A stretch of DNA of 64,000 bases from Verrucomicrobiaceae bacterium (GCA_024232965.1 JACKQF010000002.1:372001-436000), one strand, 5' to 3'. Numbered from the stretch's first letter, positions 1-8,741 are shown. Notes: a model not told the origin generated them from the letters alone. Numbers and translations: made by a program.

Positions 1-374
1 GCGAAGGCGATCGCGGCAAAGCACTCGCTGAAGGCATAGCGTCGCATCCGCAGCGGCAGACCTTCCCGCGTCACGGAAAAGTACATCTTCCCATCGGGCG
101 CAAAGCAATGGGCACGCAAAAAGGTGACGCACGACTGCGCCGCAGCCAGCCACTCGTCGCGAGGCTCCACCGTATTGAAAAGCGTCGCAAACATCCAACC
201 TGCCCGCCCCTGGAACCACACACTTTTGTCGGAATCCAGCAGGCTACCATCACGATCCAAAGCGGTCAGAATGCCCCCGTGCTCAGCGTCCAAGCCATGC
301 CGCAACCAGAACGGCATCACATCATCGAGCAATGTGCTGCGATAGAAGCTGGCGGCGTTTGGAAGCAATTCCAT
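1..374 (-). CDS. N-acylglucosamine 2-epimerase (AGE) family protein, N-terminal part
   Basis: The reading frame opens with ATG at 374 and runs off the left edge, so only about 124 N-terminal residues are visible. The start MELLPNAASFYRSTLLDDV is followed by FWLRHGLDAEHGGILTALD and then KSVWFQGRAGWMFATLFN. These are hallmarks of the (alpha/alpha)6-barrel AGE/cellobiose 2-epimerase family, whose members isomerise sugars at C2. No signal peptide is visible, so the protein is probably cytoplasmic. It starts 14 bases after the stop of the haloperoxidase-type gene and is probably the last gene of that operon. Sugar substrate cannot be told from this fragment. Confidence 0.85.
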   Translation of the reverse strand, partial: MELLPNAASFYRSTLLDDVMPFWLRHGLDAEHGGILTALDRDGSLLDSDKSVWFQGRAGWMFATLFNTVEPRDEWLAAAQSCVTFLRAHCFAPDGKMYFSVTREGLPLRMRRYAFSECFAAIAF

Positions 375-388
375 GGGAGTCCCCTGCG

Positions 389-2434
389 CTATGGCGAGAC
401 CGCATCCCAATAGACCCGGTAGAATTTCGCCGGACCTGAGGCACTGGGATCAGTGAAGGTGATCGTGGTATCGGTCGCCTGCGCGTCGGTCGTCACGTTC
501 GTCCATGCGATCAAGTTTGTGCTGGACTGAAGCCGATAAAAGAGGCCCCTCCGAGCGGGAGCCGTCACCACAGCGCTACCATTCCCTTGGTAGGCTACCG
601 TCGGGACGACAGTGTCGTTCAGGATGCTCCCATCCCAATACTTTTGTGCCATCGTCCAGACATGCTGACCGCACTGGCTGCCGATGATGCGCCCTGGCAA
701 ATCATCCTCCTGCGGATGAATTCCGCCAAAGCGGCGCGAGAGCCCCGCCTGATCCGCCGCATCAAAATACGTTCCCCATTGCAAGTCGACCGTTTGGCTG
801 GGGCCACGCTCAAACACCAGATACGTATTGGCTGGGGCCGTGAAATGATCGATGCCGCCTGGGAAAAAGGGTGAACCAGTAATAGCCGCCAAAACCTCCG
901 CTGCGGCGCGGCTGAACGTGCTGTGGCCAGAGATGTAACCTGGAAAGGCCGGGGTATTAAAGGTCTGGCGCTGATAGGGCAACCAATCGATGCCACGAAT
1001 CCATCGCACAGGACTGGTCTGCGTGGCACGATCCGATGGCTCGCCCGGCCAAGCAAACACTGCGATCTGGCCCACGCTACCGACTCCCGCATGACGCTCG
1101 CCAGGGGCTGAAGATTGGGCGGTGATGACCTCGCAAACTCCCGGCTCAAGTGGGATACCTTCAACGTTGTAGGAAGGGCCAAAAGGATCCGACGACTGCC
1201 CCTTGCTGCACATGTAGCGGATCATGGTGACAGGACGTGGGCTTTCGTAGTAGCGCTTGACGCCCCAGGCAGCACAGGCCGCGTCATGGGTTGAGGCACT
1301 GACGGCAAAGTAGGTCTTCACGTCCCACTCCAGATCATCGACGATGGGACCCACACCACCGATTCGCTTTTGGGTCAGCGGGTGATCTGCCACTTCGTTG
1401 GCCAAGACATGCCAGTGGCCAGGAGGAGTCTCTGAGTCAGGGCCGTCCGCCCAAAACTCCGCCAGCACGCGAGCGAAATCGCCCAGCTTGATGATGTTGG
1501 GCGCATACGGTTGACCCGTGGCTGGGTTGAGCGCGTGGCCCGTGCCATCCTCATGTCCTAGCTCGTTGTTACCCCAGGCTCCGGGGGAAATATCGATCAA
1601 CTGCGTGCTATTGAGCTGGCTGCTCTTGCGCAACACGTCAAAGGCCTGCGCCTTGTATTCGGCATCGGTGGCAGTGCCTAGTTTTGATGGAGGACCTGGA
1701 TCGATCCAGGGCACGCTCGGATTCGGGCGAATGTGGGCAAAGGGCGCGGTGCCCAACCAGGTCGCACCCACATACTTTTGAATCAGATCTGCCTGCAATC
1801 CGTTCTGCGTGAAGGCGGCATCGAAGGCCAGTGGCTGCCAGCGGTTCGGGTCCGTGCCAACAGGAACCCCCTGCCCCTGAGGCACGCCATTCAGCAGCAC
1901 GATCATGGGCGGCTGTGGATTCGAATAAGTCGGGTCCAGATAGTTTCCTGCTTGATTGGATCCATCTGTCAGACCCCAAGCGAGGATCGCCTCCGCGATG
2001 CGGTTTCCCACGGCCGCAGGGCTGGTGCCCACGGTGGTCGTGATGTTTGTATCATAGGCAAAGATGGACATCTGCGCGTCGAGCGCTGCATTCGTGAACG
2101 TGGCACCGGGCCCTGTGGCAAAGCGGCTCTTCAGCACGCGATACGCCGCATAGCTGATCGCCTCATGCCGTGCGACGGGGATGTTGGCAGCGGTCGCTCT
2201 TTCGTGATGCAGGTAACCGATGGCCGTCGTGTCATAGGCGGCCCATGCGTCATACATCGCCGTAGCGACGTGGAAGAGATTGCGCGCATGCTTCGGCGGA
2301 TGCGGCGTGTCGATCCGGATGGCATTCAGTAGAACTTCATTCCAGACTCGTGCTACGGATTGCTGCGCCTGAACTGAAGGAGCGCAGCAGCACACCAAGG
2401 CAAAAAGCAGGACGATTGAGAAACGACGGTTCAT
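389..2434 (-). CDS. Secreted vanadium-dependent haloperoxidase / PAP2-type phosphatase
   Basis: 681 residues with a signal peptide ending near SVQAQ (residue 24). All three parts of the vanadate/phosphate-binding site of the haloperoxidase-PAP2 superfamily are present: KX6RP at K393-R400-P401, SGHS with H504, and SRX5H at S566-R567-H573. The family either oxidises halides with peroxide using bound vanadate or hydrolyses phosphoesters; sequence alone does not separate the two, but the length and the N-terminal helical region resemble bacterial haloperoxidases. The last 60 residues (YRLQSSTNLIAWTNV, then KFYRVYW) form a separate tail also seen in other secreted proteins of this window. The ATG overlaps the upstream stop (ATGA), indicating translational coupling. 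Confidence 0.85.
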   Translation of the reverse strand: MNRRFSIVLLFALVCCCAPSVQAQQSVARVWNEVLLNAIRIDTPHPPKHARNLFHVATAMYDAWAAYDTTAIGYLHHERATAANIPVARHEAISYAAYRVLKSRFATGPGATFTNAALDAQMSIFAYDTNITTTVGTSPAAVGNRIAEAILAWGLTDGSNQAGNYLDPTYSNPQPPMIVLLNGVPQGQGVPVGTDPNRWQPLAFDAAFTQNGLQADLIQKYVGATWLGTAPFAHIRPNPSVPWIDPGPPSKLGTATDAEYKAQAFDVLRKSSQLNSTQLIDISPGAWGNNELGHEDGTGHALNPATGQPYAPNIIKLGDFARVLAEFWADGPDSETPPGHWHVLANEVADHPLTQKRIGGVGPIVDDLEWDVKTYFAVSASTHDAACAAWGVKRYYESPRPVTMIRYMCSKGQSSDPFGPSYNVEGIPLEPGVCEVITAQSSAPGERHAGVGSVGQIAVFAWPGEPSDRATQTSPVRWIRGIDWLPYQRQTFNTPAFPGYISGHSTFSRAAAEVLAAITGSPFFPGGIDHFTAPANTYLVFERGPSQTVDLQWGTYFDAADQAGLSRRFGGIHPQEDDLPGRIIGSQCGQHVWTMAQKYWDGSILNDTVVPTVAYQGNGSAVVTAPARRGLFYRLQSSTNLIAWTNVTTDAQATDTTITFTDPSASGPAKFYRVYWDAVSP

Positions 2435-3093
2435 TGCAGCGCAGGCAAAGTTGAAGTTCGACGACGACGCCCAGCAAAAGCAAATGCAGCACAGGCAATC
2501 AAGACGATACCAGCGGGCTCAGGCACGGCGCTCAGTCGCAGCTCCGTCCCCGTGTCTGTGCCGCGCACGACTTCGTCCACTTCAAAGGTAGCGAGCGTTG
2601 ACGAGCCTGGCTCAATCGGAAAATCCCAACCCGTTGAGGCACTAAAAATGCCCCACTGCGCAGCCGTCACAGGGTCGTCTGTGCTAAACACCCACGCATA
2701 CAATTGAGTGCCAGACGGGAAGTAGGTAGAGTCGATATCGATGATCTGACCATACACAGCTCCCGGCACAAATAGGTCATTGATGACGATGTTATCCCCG
2801 ATGGCACCGGTCTGGAAAATGGTGCCCGCACCAGGGATGCTCTCCGCCAGGGGCGTGAAGAGTGCATCCACCGAAGTGAAGTCATTGCTGAACTGGACCG
2901 TGGCTAAATTTGCCGGGCTGGACAGATCGAACATCCCAATGCGAATGATCGCCCCCGTCGGCAGCAATGAACCATCCGCTAAAGTGAAGGGGCTGCCGCC
3001 GTTGCTGTTCACGGTGACGGAAACTGTGCCAGCTACGGCTGGCATGACCAGCAGCAGGCATCCCAGAAGGATTGTTGAAAAAGTTCGCATCAT
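2431..3093 (-). CDS. Secreted protein with PEP-CTERM sorting signal
   Basis: 220 residues from the first of two adjacent ATG codons (3093 and 3090). An N-terminal signal peptide (MRTFSTILLGCLLLVMPAVA) is followed by a beta-rich domain. The C-terminus is a PEP-CTERM signal: VPEPAGIVLIACAAFAFAGR followed by further basic residues, i.e. a PEP motif, a hydrophobic helix and an Arg cluster, which in this system is cleaved by an exosortase for export or anchoring to extracellular polymer. The body is a clear paralogue of the upstream protein (GSLLPTGAIIRIGMFDL here, GALLASGALVRIGTFDL there; both have QWGIF). The gene overlaps its neighbours at both ends. Function of the body is unknown. Confidence 0.85.
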   Translation of the reverse strand: MMRTFSTILLGCLLLVMPAVAGTVSVTVNSNGGSPFTLADGSLLPTGAIIRIGMFDLSSPANLATVQFSNDFTSVDALFTPLAESIPGAGTIFQTGAIGDNIVINDLFVPGAVYGQIIDIDSTYFPSGTQLYAWVFSTDDPVTAAQWGIFSASTGWDFPIEPGSSTLATFEVDEVVRGTDTGTELRLSAVPEPAGIVLIACAAFAFAGRRRRTSTLPALQ

Positions 3094-4049
3094 CAGGGTG
3101 GGGTTATGGCGGTAAAGCGCACCCGCCAAAAGCAGCGCTCGATTCCACTCGGCGACACTGCGGTGCGTGTCTCAAAGTCAGCGTCGGTGTCGGTGATCGT
3201 GCTTTCCGCTGCGGTCCAATCCCGGAGATTCGGCGAGCACTCCGCTTTGACTTGCACATCTGTTAGCCCAACAGGCACCTTGAAAGTGAAGGTTGCATCC
3301 GAGGCTGCCGTCTCTTTTAGCAAATCAGCGCGGTTCCGGTCGAAATGCTGCGGATTCAGCTTCCACGCATACTCGGCGAGGTTGTGAATGCCGTCTCCAT
3401 CACCGTCTGCATCAAAGGCCAAAGATGCGGCAGAGGCGTCGGCGGGGAAGCTGCGCAGGCGCCAGTTGCCAAAGGTCTCAGCAGGGCGTTTCAGCTTCAG
3501 TGACTCCGCTGCAGCTGTGCCTTGCAGTGCCTGCAATGTCGCCGAGCGCGTGCTCAGAGACTTGGCACCCAACGCAGGCGGGGCCTGCCAATCGCCTGCG
3601 CAAAAGATGCCCCACTGCGTGGATTCGCGTGGCGTCGCACCATTGAAGACCCAGAGGTAGAGCTTAGTGCCCGGCGCGATGTAGCTGCTGGCAATATCGC
3701 TGATCGTTCCAAACGCATGGCCTGCCGCCGGGTAGGCGTTGACACGCAAATTCGTCGTCGTGGTGTTGTTCGCCTGTGCCACCGTCCCGGTCGCCGCGGT
3801 GGATTCCCCCAAAGGTCGGAACCAACTGTTCAGCGTGGCATAATCACTGGTCGCACTCAGCGTCGCATCGCGAGTCGCCTCCGGCAGATCAAAAGTTCCG
3901 ATGCGCACCAACGCACCTGAGGCTAGCAGCGCACCATTTTCACCCGCAAATGGACGACCGCCAGCACTGCTGAGCGTGACGTTCCCCGCATTGGCGGATG
4001 CTGCCAGTGCGAGAGCGAGTGCAAGTTGTTGGAGGTGAAGAAAACGCAT
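3093..4049 (-). CDS. Secreted protein, paralogue of the PEP-CTERM neighbour with a different C-terminal tail
   Basis: 318 residues with a signal peptide (LALALALAASANA). Residues about 22-175 are the same domain as the downstream PEP-CTERM protein, with shared RIG-x-FDL, F-x-PL-x-E, Y-x-x-x-GT-x-LY-x-WVF and QWGIF. Instead of a PEP-CTERM helix it carries DGDGDGIHNLAEYAWKLNP and a tail with AECSPNLRDW and CFWRVRF, a composite tail common in secreted verrucomicrobial proteins. The stop TGA shares one base with the ATG of the next gene. This looks like a tandem duplication followed by replacement of the sorting tail. No enzymatic motif is visible. Confidence 0.8.
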   Translation of the reverse strand: MRFLHLQQLALALALAASANAGNVTLSSAGGRPFAGENGALLASGALVRIGTFDLPEATRDATLSATSDYATLNSWFRPLGESTAATGTVAQANNTTTTNLRVNAYPAAGHAFGTISDIASSYIAPGTKLYLWVFNGATPRESTQWGIFCAGDWQAPPALGAKSLSTRSATLQALQGTAAAESLKLKRPAETFGNWRLRSFPADASAASLAFDADGDGDGIHNLAEYAWKLNPQHFDRNRADLLKETAASDATFTFKVPVGLTDVQVKAECSPNLRDWTAAESTITDTDADFETRTAVSPSGIERCFWRVRFTAITPP

Positions 4050-4068
4050 CAGCTACGAAGAGAAGATT

Positions 4069-5046
4069 TCAGGGACCCGTCGTGACAGGAGCAAGCGTCA
4101 CGCCCTTGGTGGCATCCACGTTGATCACCACACTGGCACCCGCAGGTAAGGGCGTTGCGGTCGCGCTTTGGCCCTGCCCATCGATCAATTGAGCGCCATT
4201 GCTCAAGTAGGTGCCTCCCTGCGCCAGCGTCCCAGGCGTCAGTGTCACCACAGAATCATTGAAGGCCTGAAGACTGCTCGTCACGCCCAACGCACCCAGG
4301 GACGAGGTCGGAGAAAGCGGATTCAGCGCCCCCATGAGATTCGGCACCCCCGCATGGGCCATGACCTTTGTGGGCGTCACTTTGACATAGCTGACCGTGC
4401 CTTTGCCAAGCGTCAGCGTCAGGGGACTTTCCGCATAGATAACAAACCCCTGCCCCGGACGAATGATCACATCGCTGGCATCTGCCAAGGTAGAATCCAC
4501 CCAAGTTCCAGCCACATCATCGAAGACAAAGGACTTTTGCAATCCGGCGGAGGTGAAGAGGCTGATGCTATCATTGAGAGGTGCAAAACCACCCCCGTCG
4601 GGAAGCAGCGATCCCAAGGTCGCATGACGCCGCAGCACAAAGACCGTGCCAACGGTGAGACCTGCCGGAGTCGCATCCAGCTTCAGCGTGTCGGCTGTGT
4701 TTGAAAGGATATCGATGGCCAACCCCGCAGACGCCCCTGACTGCGCCTCTGCATACCAACCCACAAACGCATCCACCGTCCACCCCGGACCCTCAAAGCT
4801 AACCAGGGCCTTCCCGTCCCCCGAATCCGCAACCACATCGGTCGCAGCCCCCTCGAAATCAACCCCCGACACCAGCCCACAAACCCAGGCAGAATTTCCC
4901 TGCGGAACTGCCACCGAATAAAACCCAGTGATCTCCGACGTCGCCGCAACAGCATCGTCGCGAAGGATCACGCCAAGCCCAATGCAGCCGAGGATGCCCA
5001 GAAGAAGGGCTCGAACATGGGAGAATGAGGAGGAGAATGCGCGCAT
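4069..5046 (-). CDS. Secreted TIGR02597-like verrucomicrobial protein
   Basis: 325 residues. The ATG at 5046 is preferred over the TTG one codon upstream because GGGAG lies at 5053-5057 on the minus strand, six bases before it. A hydrophobic N-terminus (ALLLGILGCIGLGVIL) is followed by GFYSVAVPQGNSAWVCGLV. The remainder is low-charge, beta-rich and Gly/Ala/Thr-rich with VLRRHATLGSLLPDGGG and PGQGFVIYAESPLTLTLG. This pattern matches, from memory, the TIGR02597 family of secreted proteins known mainly from Verrucomicrobia; function is unknown. It is the first gene of the minus-strand operon that continues through two secreted paralogues to the haloperoxidase-type enzyme, with a 19-base gap to the next gene. 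Confidence 0.7.
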   Translation of the reverse strand: MRAFSSSFSHVRALLLGILGCIGLGVILRDDAVAATSEITGFYSVAVPQGNSAWVCGLVSGVDFEGAATDVVADSGDGKALVSFEGPGWTVDAFVGWYAEAQSGASAGLAIDILSNTADTLKLDATPAGLTVGTVFVLRRHATLGSLLPDGGGFAPLNDSISLFTSAGLQKSFVFDDVAGTWVDSTLADASDVIIRPGQGFVIYAESPLTLTLGKGTVSYVKVTPTKVMAHAGVPNLMGALNPLSPTSSLGALGVTSSLQAFNDSVVTLTPGTLAQGGTYLSNGAQLIDGQGQSATATPLPAGASVVINVDATKGVTLAPVTTGP

Positions 5047-5070
5047 CAAAAACTCCCAAAGAGGGACCAG

Positions 5071-5125
5071 AATGATTTATGTGGTCGAGATATTAATATA
5101 TTCAAACAATAATACAAGGCCTATT
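5071..5125 (-). promoter_or_regulatory. AT-rich tract, candidate promoter region of the secreted-protein operon
   Basis: The 259-base gap between the oxidoreductase stop (5306) and the operon start (5046) contains a strikingly AT-rich stretch with TATTAATATATT, in otherwise GC-rich DNA, 40-75 bases upstream of the start codon. That is where a promoter is expected. I cannot identify a convincing spaced -35/-10 pair, so this is a region call only. The rest of the gap (5126-5305) shows no gene or strong hairpin. Confidence 0.35.
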
Positions 5126-5305
5126 AGCTTTCGCCGCAATTTCCATAAAAACCCCTGGAACAGAGACGCGCGACGCCAGCAGAGGTGGCTTCCCGGAGTC
5201 GGGGATCGGAGTGGATGACTCCCCCATTTAGCACGCCTATCCTAGGAGCGCTGGCCTCCCGGCCGCCACCTGCTCACGCGCAGCTCCAAACTTCCGCAAC
5301 ATCCC

Positions 5306-6337
5306 TCACCCCACCGAGACCACACCGTCGCCATCGAGGCTGCGGTTGATCGCATCGACCACACGCATGTAGCAGATGCCCTCGGTGAAATCCGGCTTGG
5401 GTCTTGGACCCGTCGGATTGCGGACAGCGGCGATGAAGTCGCGCTCAACCGTCCACCCGCCCTCCATGCCCGAAGGAATCGGGATCGTCTCCATCGCAGC
5501 CTCACCGCGCTTCCCGAGTTGGATCTCATCCGTGTTGAAATCGTAGGTCAAGGTGCCCTCGCTCCCAAAGATCCACAGCTTATCCCCAGGAGCATGCGCT
5601 GCCACACCGCTAAAGAGCAGAGTGGCCTCCAACCCGCTGCGAAAGCGCGCCAAGACGTGCAAAAAGTCGGGCACATCCACCTCGCCACCCGGTCTTTCGG
5701 CGATGACCACATTCCCGCGAGCCTCCACCTCCACGATCTGCCCCAGCCAGCGATGCAGCACCTCGACATAAATGCCCAGCGTCAGGATCTGGATGCCGCT
5801 GATGTCCATCTGCTGACGCCAATGCAGGGGTGCCTCTGGATCTAGCCAACCCGCATTGAAGCTATGCAGCAGCGCCTGATGCGGCACACCGATGGCGCCA
5901 TCGGCCAGGAGTTTTTTCATCACTTCGCCACCCTTCAAACCATGCGGTGCAGGACAGATTGCGGAGACGAGTTCAGGGAAGCGAATCGATGCCTCCCACA
6001 TCCCTTCTGCCTCCGCCAACGTTGACGCCATGCGCGCCTGACAAAAAACATGCTTCCCCCGCCGCAGGCCAAAGTCCGTCGCATCATGGTGCATGTCCGG
6101 CGTGGCACCCACCCAGACGATATCGACATCCTCATTGTCCACCACCTCCTCCCAGCGAGCGAAAGGCTTGGCCTCCGGGGCATATTCCGCACAAAAGCGC
6201 TGCGCACTTTCCAGCGTCGAATTTGCCACCGCCGTGATCTTGATCCCCGGCAGCGCACGCAATCCCGGCATGTGCCGCTGCTTCACGATCCCACCTGCAC
6301 CGACGATGCCAATCCGCAATTCACGTTCTTCAGTCAT
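5306..6337 (-). CDS. Gfo/Idh/MocA family oxidoreductase
   Basis: 343 residues from the ATG at 6337; an upstream in-frame ATG at 6445 would add 36 residues that lack family features. The N-terminal Rossmann domain starts at once with LRIGIVGAGGIVKQRHMPGL, followed by VDIVWVGATPDMHH. The family uses NAD(P) to oxidise or reduce sugars and related compounds. The usual EKP motif (as in HVLCEKP) is replaced by HVFCQARMA at about residue 98, so the typical cofactor-contacting lysine is absent; some subfamilies have this change. The C-terminal half is the alpha/beta substrate domain. It is divergent from ddl, 110 bases apart. Substrate unknown. Confidence 0.85.
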   Translation of the reverse strand: MTEERELRIGIVGAGGIVKQRHMPGLRALPGIKITAVANSTLESAQRFCAEYAPEAKPFARWEEVVDNEDVDIVWVGATPDMHHDATDFGLRRGKHVFCQARMASTLAEAEGMWEASIRFPELVSAICPAPHGLKGGEVMKKLLADGAIGVPHQALLHSFNAGWLDPEAPLHWRQQMDISGIQILTLGIYVEVLHRWLGQIVEVEARGNVVIAERPGGEVDVPDFLHVLARFRSGLEATLLFSGVAAHAPGDKLWIFGSEGTLTYDFNTDEIQLGKRGEAAMETIPIPSGMEGGWTVERDFIAAVRNPTGPRPKPDFTEGICYMRVVDAINRSLDGDGVVSVG

Positions 6338-6447
6338 GCCGCCACACTGCCCACCCTGCGCCCATTGTCCAGTCTTAGCCACCGACTCAAATCTGCGGAA
6401 GCCGCCCATTGCATCCCGCAACGGATGATCCATGTTCAGCGCCAATT

Positions 6448-7371
6448 ATGCTGGACATCGCAGGAAAAAAGATCGCCGTACTCAAAGGGGGCCCCGGCTC
6501 CGAACGCCCCGTTTCTCTCAAGACCGCTGAAAGCGTCGCCGAAGCACTGCGCTCCAAGGGTGCCGAGGTCATTGAGATCGACGTCACCGGCCCGGACTTC
6601 GAAGTACCTGCGGATGTCCTCATCGCCATGAACCTGATCCACGGCACTTTTGGTGAAGACGGCCAATTGCAGTCCCTGCTCGAAGAGCGCGGCATCCCCT
6701 ACACCGGAGCTGGCGCAGAGGTCAGCCGCATCGCTTTTGACAAGGCGCTCAGCAAAGAAAAATTCATCGCCGCAGAGGTCCCCACACCACGCTCGCAGGA
6801 CTACAAGTTGGACGGCTCAGAGCCGCTCCAGATCTCCCTACCCTTTGTCAGCAAGCCACCACGCGAGGGCTCCAGCGTCGGCGTCAATATCTGCCGCACC
6901 GAGGCCGAATGGGAAAAGGCACGTGCAGAGGCAGCCAAGTTCGGCGCCACCACGCTCATCGAAGAATTCATCGAAGGCAAAGAGCTGACCGTCGGCATGC
7001 TGGGCGATGACGTTCTGCCCATCATCCACATCGAACCCGTTGAAGGGTTCTACGACATCAACAACAAGTATCCCTGGATGTCCGGCACCGGAAAGACCCT
7101 CTACCACTGCCCCGCCGCCCTGGATCCAGAGACCACCTACCGCGTCCAAGCCGCCGCCCAGGCCGCCTTTAAGTCCTGCGGCAACGCCGTGTACGGTCGC
7201 GTGGATGTCATGCTGCGAGATTCCGACAACGCCCCCTTTGTGCTGGAGATCAACACCATCCCCGGCATGACCAGCAGCAGCCTCCTGCCCAAAGGCGCCG
7301 CCGCCATCGGCATCGACTTCCCTGATCTCTGCGTCCGCATCATCGAGCTCTCCCTCGCCGCCAGGGCGTAA
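6448..7371 (+). CDS. ddl: D-alanine--D-alanine ligase
   Basis: 307 residues from the ATG at 6448, the usual Ddl length; the longer frame from 6409 adds 13 atypical residues. ATP-grasp enzyme joining two D-alanines for peptidoglycan precursors in the cytoplasm. Visible motifs are KGGPGSERPVSLKTAESV at the N-terminus, HGTFGEDGQLQSLLEERG, YTGAGAEVSRIAFDK, KPPREGSSVGV in the ATP-binding part and VLEINTIPGMTSSSLLPKG with the metal-binding E-x-N. It stands alone rather than in a mur/fts cluster. Upstream it faces the oxidoreductase gene across 110 bases; downstream the CreD-like gene follows after 66 bases on the same strand. Confidence 0.95.
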   Translation: MLDIAGKKIAVLKGGPGSERPVSLKTAESVAEALRSKGAEVIEIDVTGPDFEVPADVLIAMNLIHGTFGEDGQLQSLLEERGIPYTGAGAEVSRIAFDKALSKEKFIAAEVPTPRSQDYKLDGSEPLQISLPFVSKPPREGSSVGVNICRTEAEWEKARAEAAKFGATTLIEEFIEGKELTVGMLGDDVLPIIHIEPVEGFYDINNKYPWMSGTGKTLYHCPAALDPETTYRVQAAAQAAFKSCGNAVYGRVDVMLRDSDNAPFVLEINTIPGMTSSSLLPKGAAAIGIDFPDLCVRIIELSLAARA

Positions 7372-7437
7372 GTTTTCACGGACATTTCACACGGGCTTCA
7401 TCCTGTTCTCACGGTCACCGTGCAGGCTGGGTCCGTC

Positions 7438-8670
7438 ATGATCAAACGACTCATCCTCATCGGCATCATCGCCGCACTCGCCACCCTTGCCTGGTGGATT
7501 CTCGGCAGCATCATCCTCGCCCGCACCCACTCCGCCTATGGCAACACCCGCAATGCCGTGCGCGAATTGTGGGGGCCATCCCTGGAGCAAAAACACCCCT
7601 GGGCCATCTATCGCGATGCCTCTGGTGATGTCGTTCTTTTACCCAGCGAAACCATCGCCAAAGTCCGCATCGACTACGAACCACGGCGGCGCGGCCTGAT
7701 GTGGCACCGCACCTATGTGGTCGCCTTCAGTGCCGACTACACCTTCCAAAACCCCACCAACCTTGCCTTGCCGGTGCAACTTTTCATCCAATTGCCGGCC
7801 ACCAGAACGGGCGTCTTCGATTTCGAATTCACCACCGGGGCAGAGTCCCTCACTCCCCAACCGCTCGACGGCACCGGTTCGACCACGCTTTCCACCCGCC
7901 TGGAGATCGCCCCCGGTGCCACCGTGCCTCTGCACGTCGCCTTCAAGTGCCGAGGCACCGATCGCTGGCGCTATTCCTTCACCCCGGACAGTCACGTCCA
8001 AAACTTCACGCTGAATCTTGAGTCGAATCACCGCGACATCGACTTCCCGCTCGACGCCACATCGCCCACGGAACCCGTGATCGAAAACGCAGACGGAGGA
8101 CTGACCATGGGCTGGCGCTACAGCGACGTCATTGGAGCCCCCGCCATCGCACTGGAGATGCCAGAGCCGATTGCCTCCGCTTGGCTCGCCGCCAAGGTCA
8201 GCTTCTTCGCGCCACTCTCGCTCTTCATCTTCTTTGGCGTCTTGTGGATCGTGGGCGAGGTGAAAAAGACGCTCCTCCACCCGATGAACTACTTCTTCCT
8301 GGCCGCCGCGTTCTTCGCCTTCCCCCTCCTGTTTGCCTACCTGCTAGAGGTCATCAACGCCCACCTCGCCTTCGTCATCGCCGCGACCACATCACTGGTG
8401 CTAGTCGGCGGGTACTTGCGCATGGTCGCAGGCGGCGCGCTGTTTCGCATCGCCCTGCCGGTGCAGTTCGTTTACATGGCACTCTTCAGCTACAGCTTCT
8501 TCTTGCGCGGTTACACTGGCCTGACCATCACCATCGGCTGCGTGCTGACGCTGGGCGCGCTGATGTTCAGTACTGCTGGGGTCAACTGGGCACAACTCTG
8601 GCAGGAACTCCGCCCCACCCCGCCCCTACCCGCACCCGTTGGTGTGCCCTGCGAATCCGCTCCTGAATGA
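7438..8670 (+). CDS. CreD-like inner membrane protein
   Basis: 410 residues. The start at 7438 gives MIKRLILIGIIAALATLAWW, a first membrane helix. A long periplasmic beta-rich domain follows (about residues 30-240), then a cluster of C-terminal helices including FFAPLSLFIFFGVLWIVGEV, LLHPMNYFFLAAAFFAFPLL and further segments up to residue 390. This arrangement of one N-terminal helix, a large periplasmic domain and a helical C-terminus with HPxxY matches the CreD family (PF06123). CreD belongs to the Cre two-component regulon in E. coli, linked there to beta-lactam responses; no creBC genes are seen here. Assignment is by pattern and may be a divergent relative. Confidence 0.65.
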   Translation: MIKRLILIGIIAALATLAWWILGSIILARTHSAYGNTRNAVRELWGPSLEQKHPWAIYRDASGDVVLLPSETIAKVRIDYEPRRRGLMWHRTYVVAFSADYTFQNPTNLALPVQLFIQLPATRTGVFDFEFTTGAESLTPQPLDGTGSTTLSTRLEIAPGATVPLHVAFKCRGTDRWRYSFTPDSHVQNFTLNLESNHRDIDFPLDATSPTEPVIENADGGLTMGWRYSDVIGAPAIALEMPEPIASAWLAAKVSFFAPLSLFIFFGVLWIVGEVKKTLLHPMNYFFLAAAFFAFPLLFAYLLEVINAHLAFVIAATTSLVLVGGYLRMVAGGALFRIALPVQFVYMALFSYSFFLRGYTGLTITIGCVLTLGALMFSTAGVNWAQLWQELRPTPPLPAPVGVPCESAPE

Positions 8671-8701
8671 GCCGCCAAAGCCTCCACGCCCCAGTCACGC
8701 C

Positions 8702-8741
8702 GGGGTCATAGACCCCAGCTACAGAACAGCTCCCGCTGTAG
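8702..8741. repeat. Two adjacent inverted repeats, REP-like or terminator
   Basis: The 270-base gap between the CreD-like gene and the metalloprotease contains two inverted repeats side by side. The first is GGGGTC-ATA-GACCCC (8702-8716), a perfect 6-bp stem with a 3-base loop. The second is CTACAG (8719-8724) pairing with CTGTAG (8736-8741) around an 11-base loop. They could end transcription of the CreD-like gene (stop at 8670), though no T-run follows. The unit looks like dispersed intergenic palindromes of this phylum, but only one copy is visible here. Confidence 0.4.
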
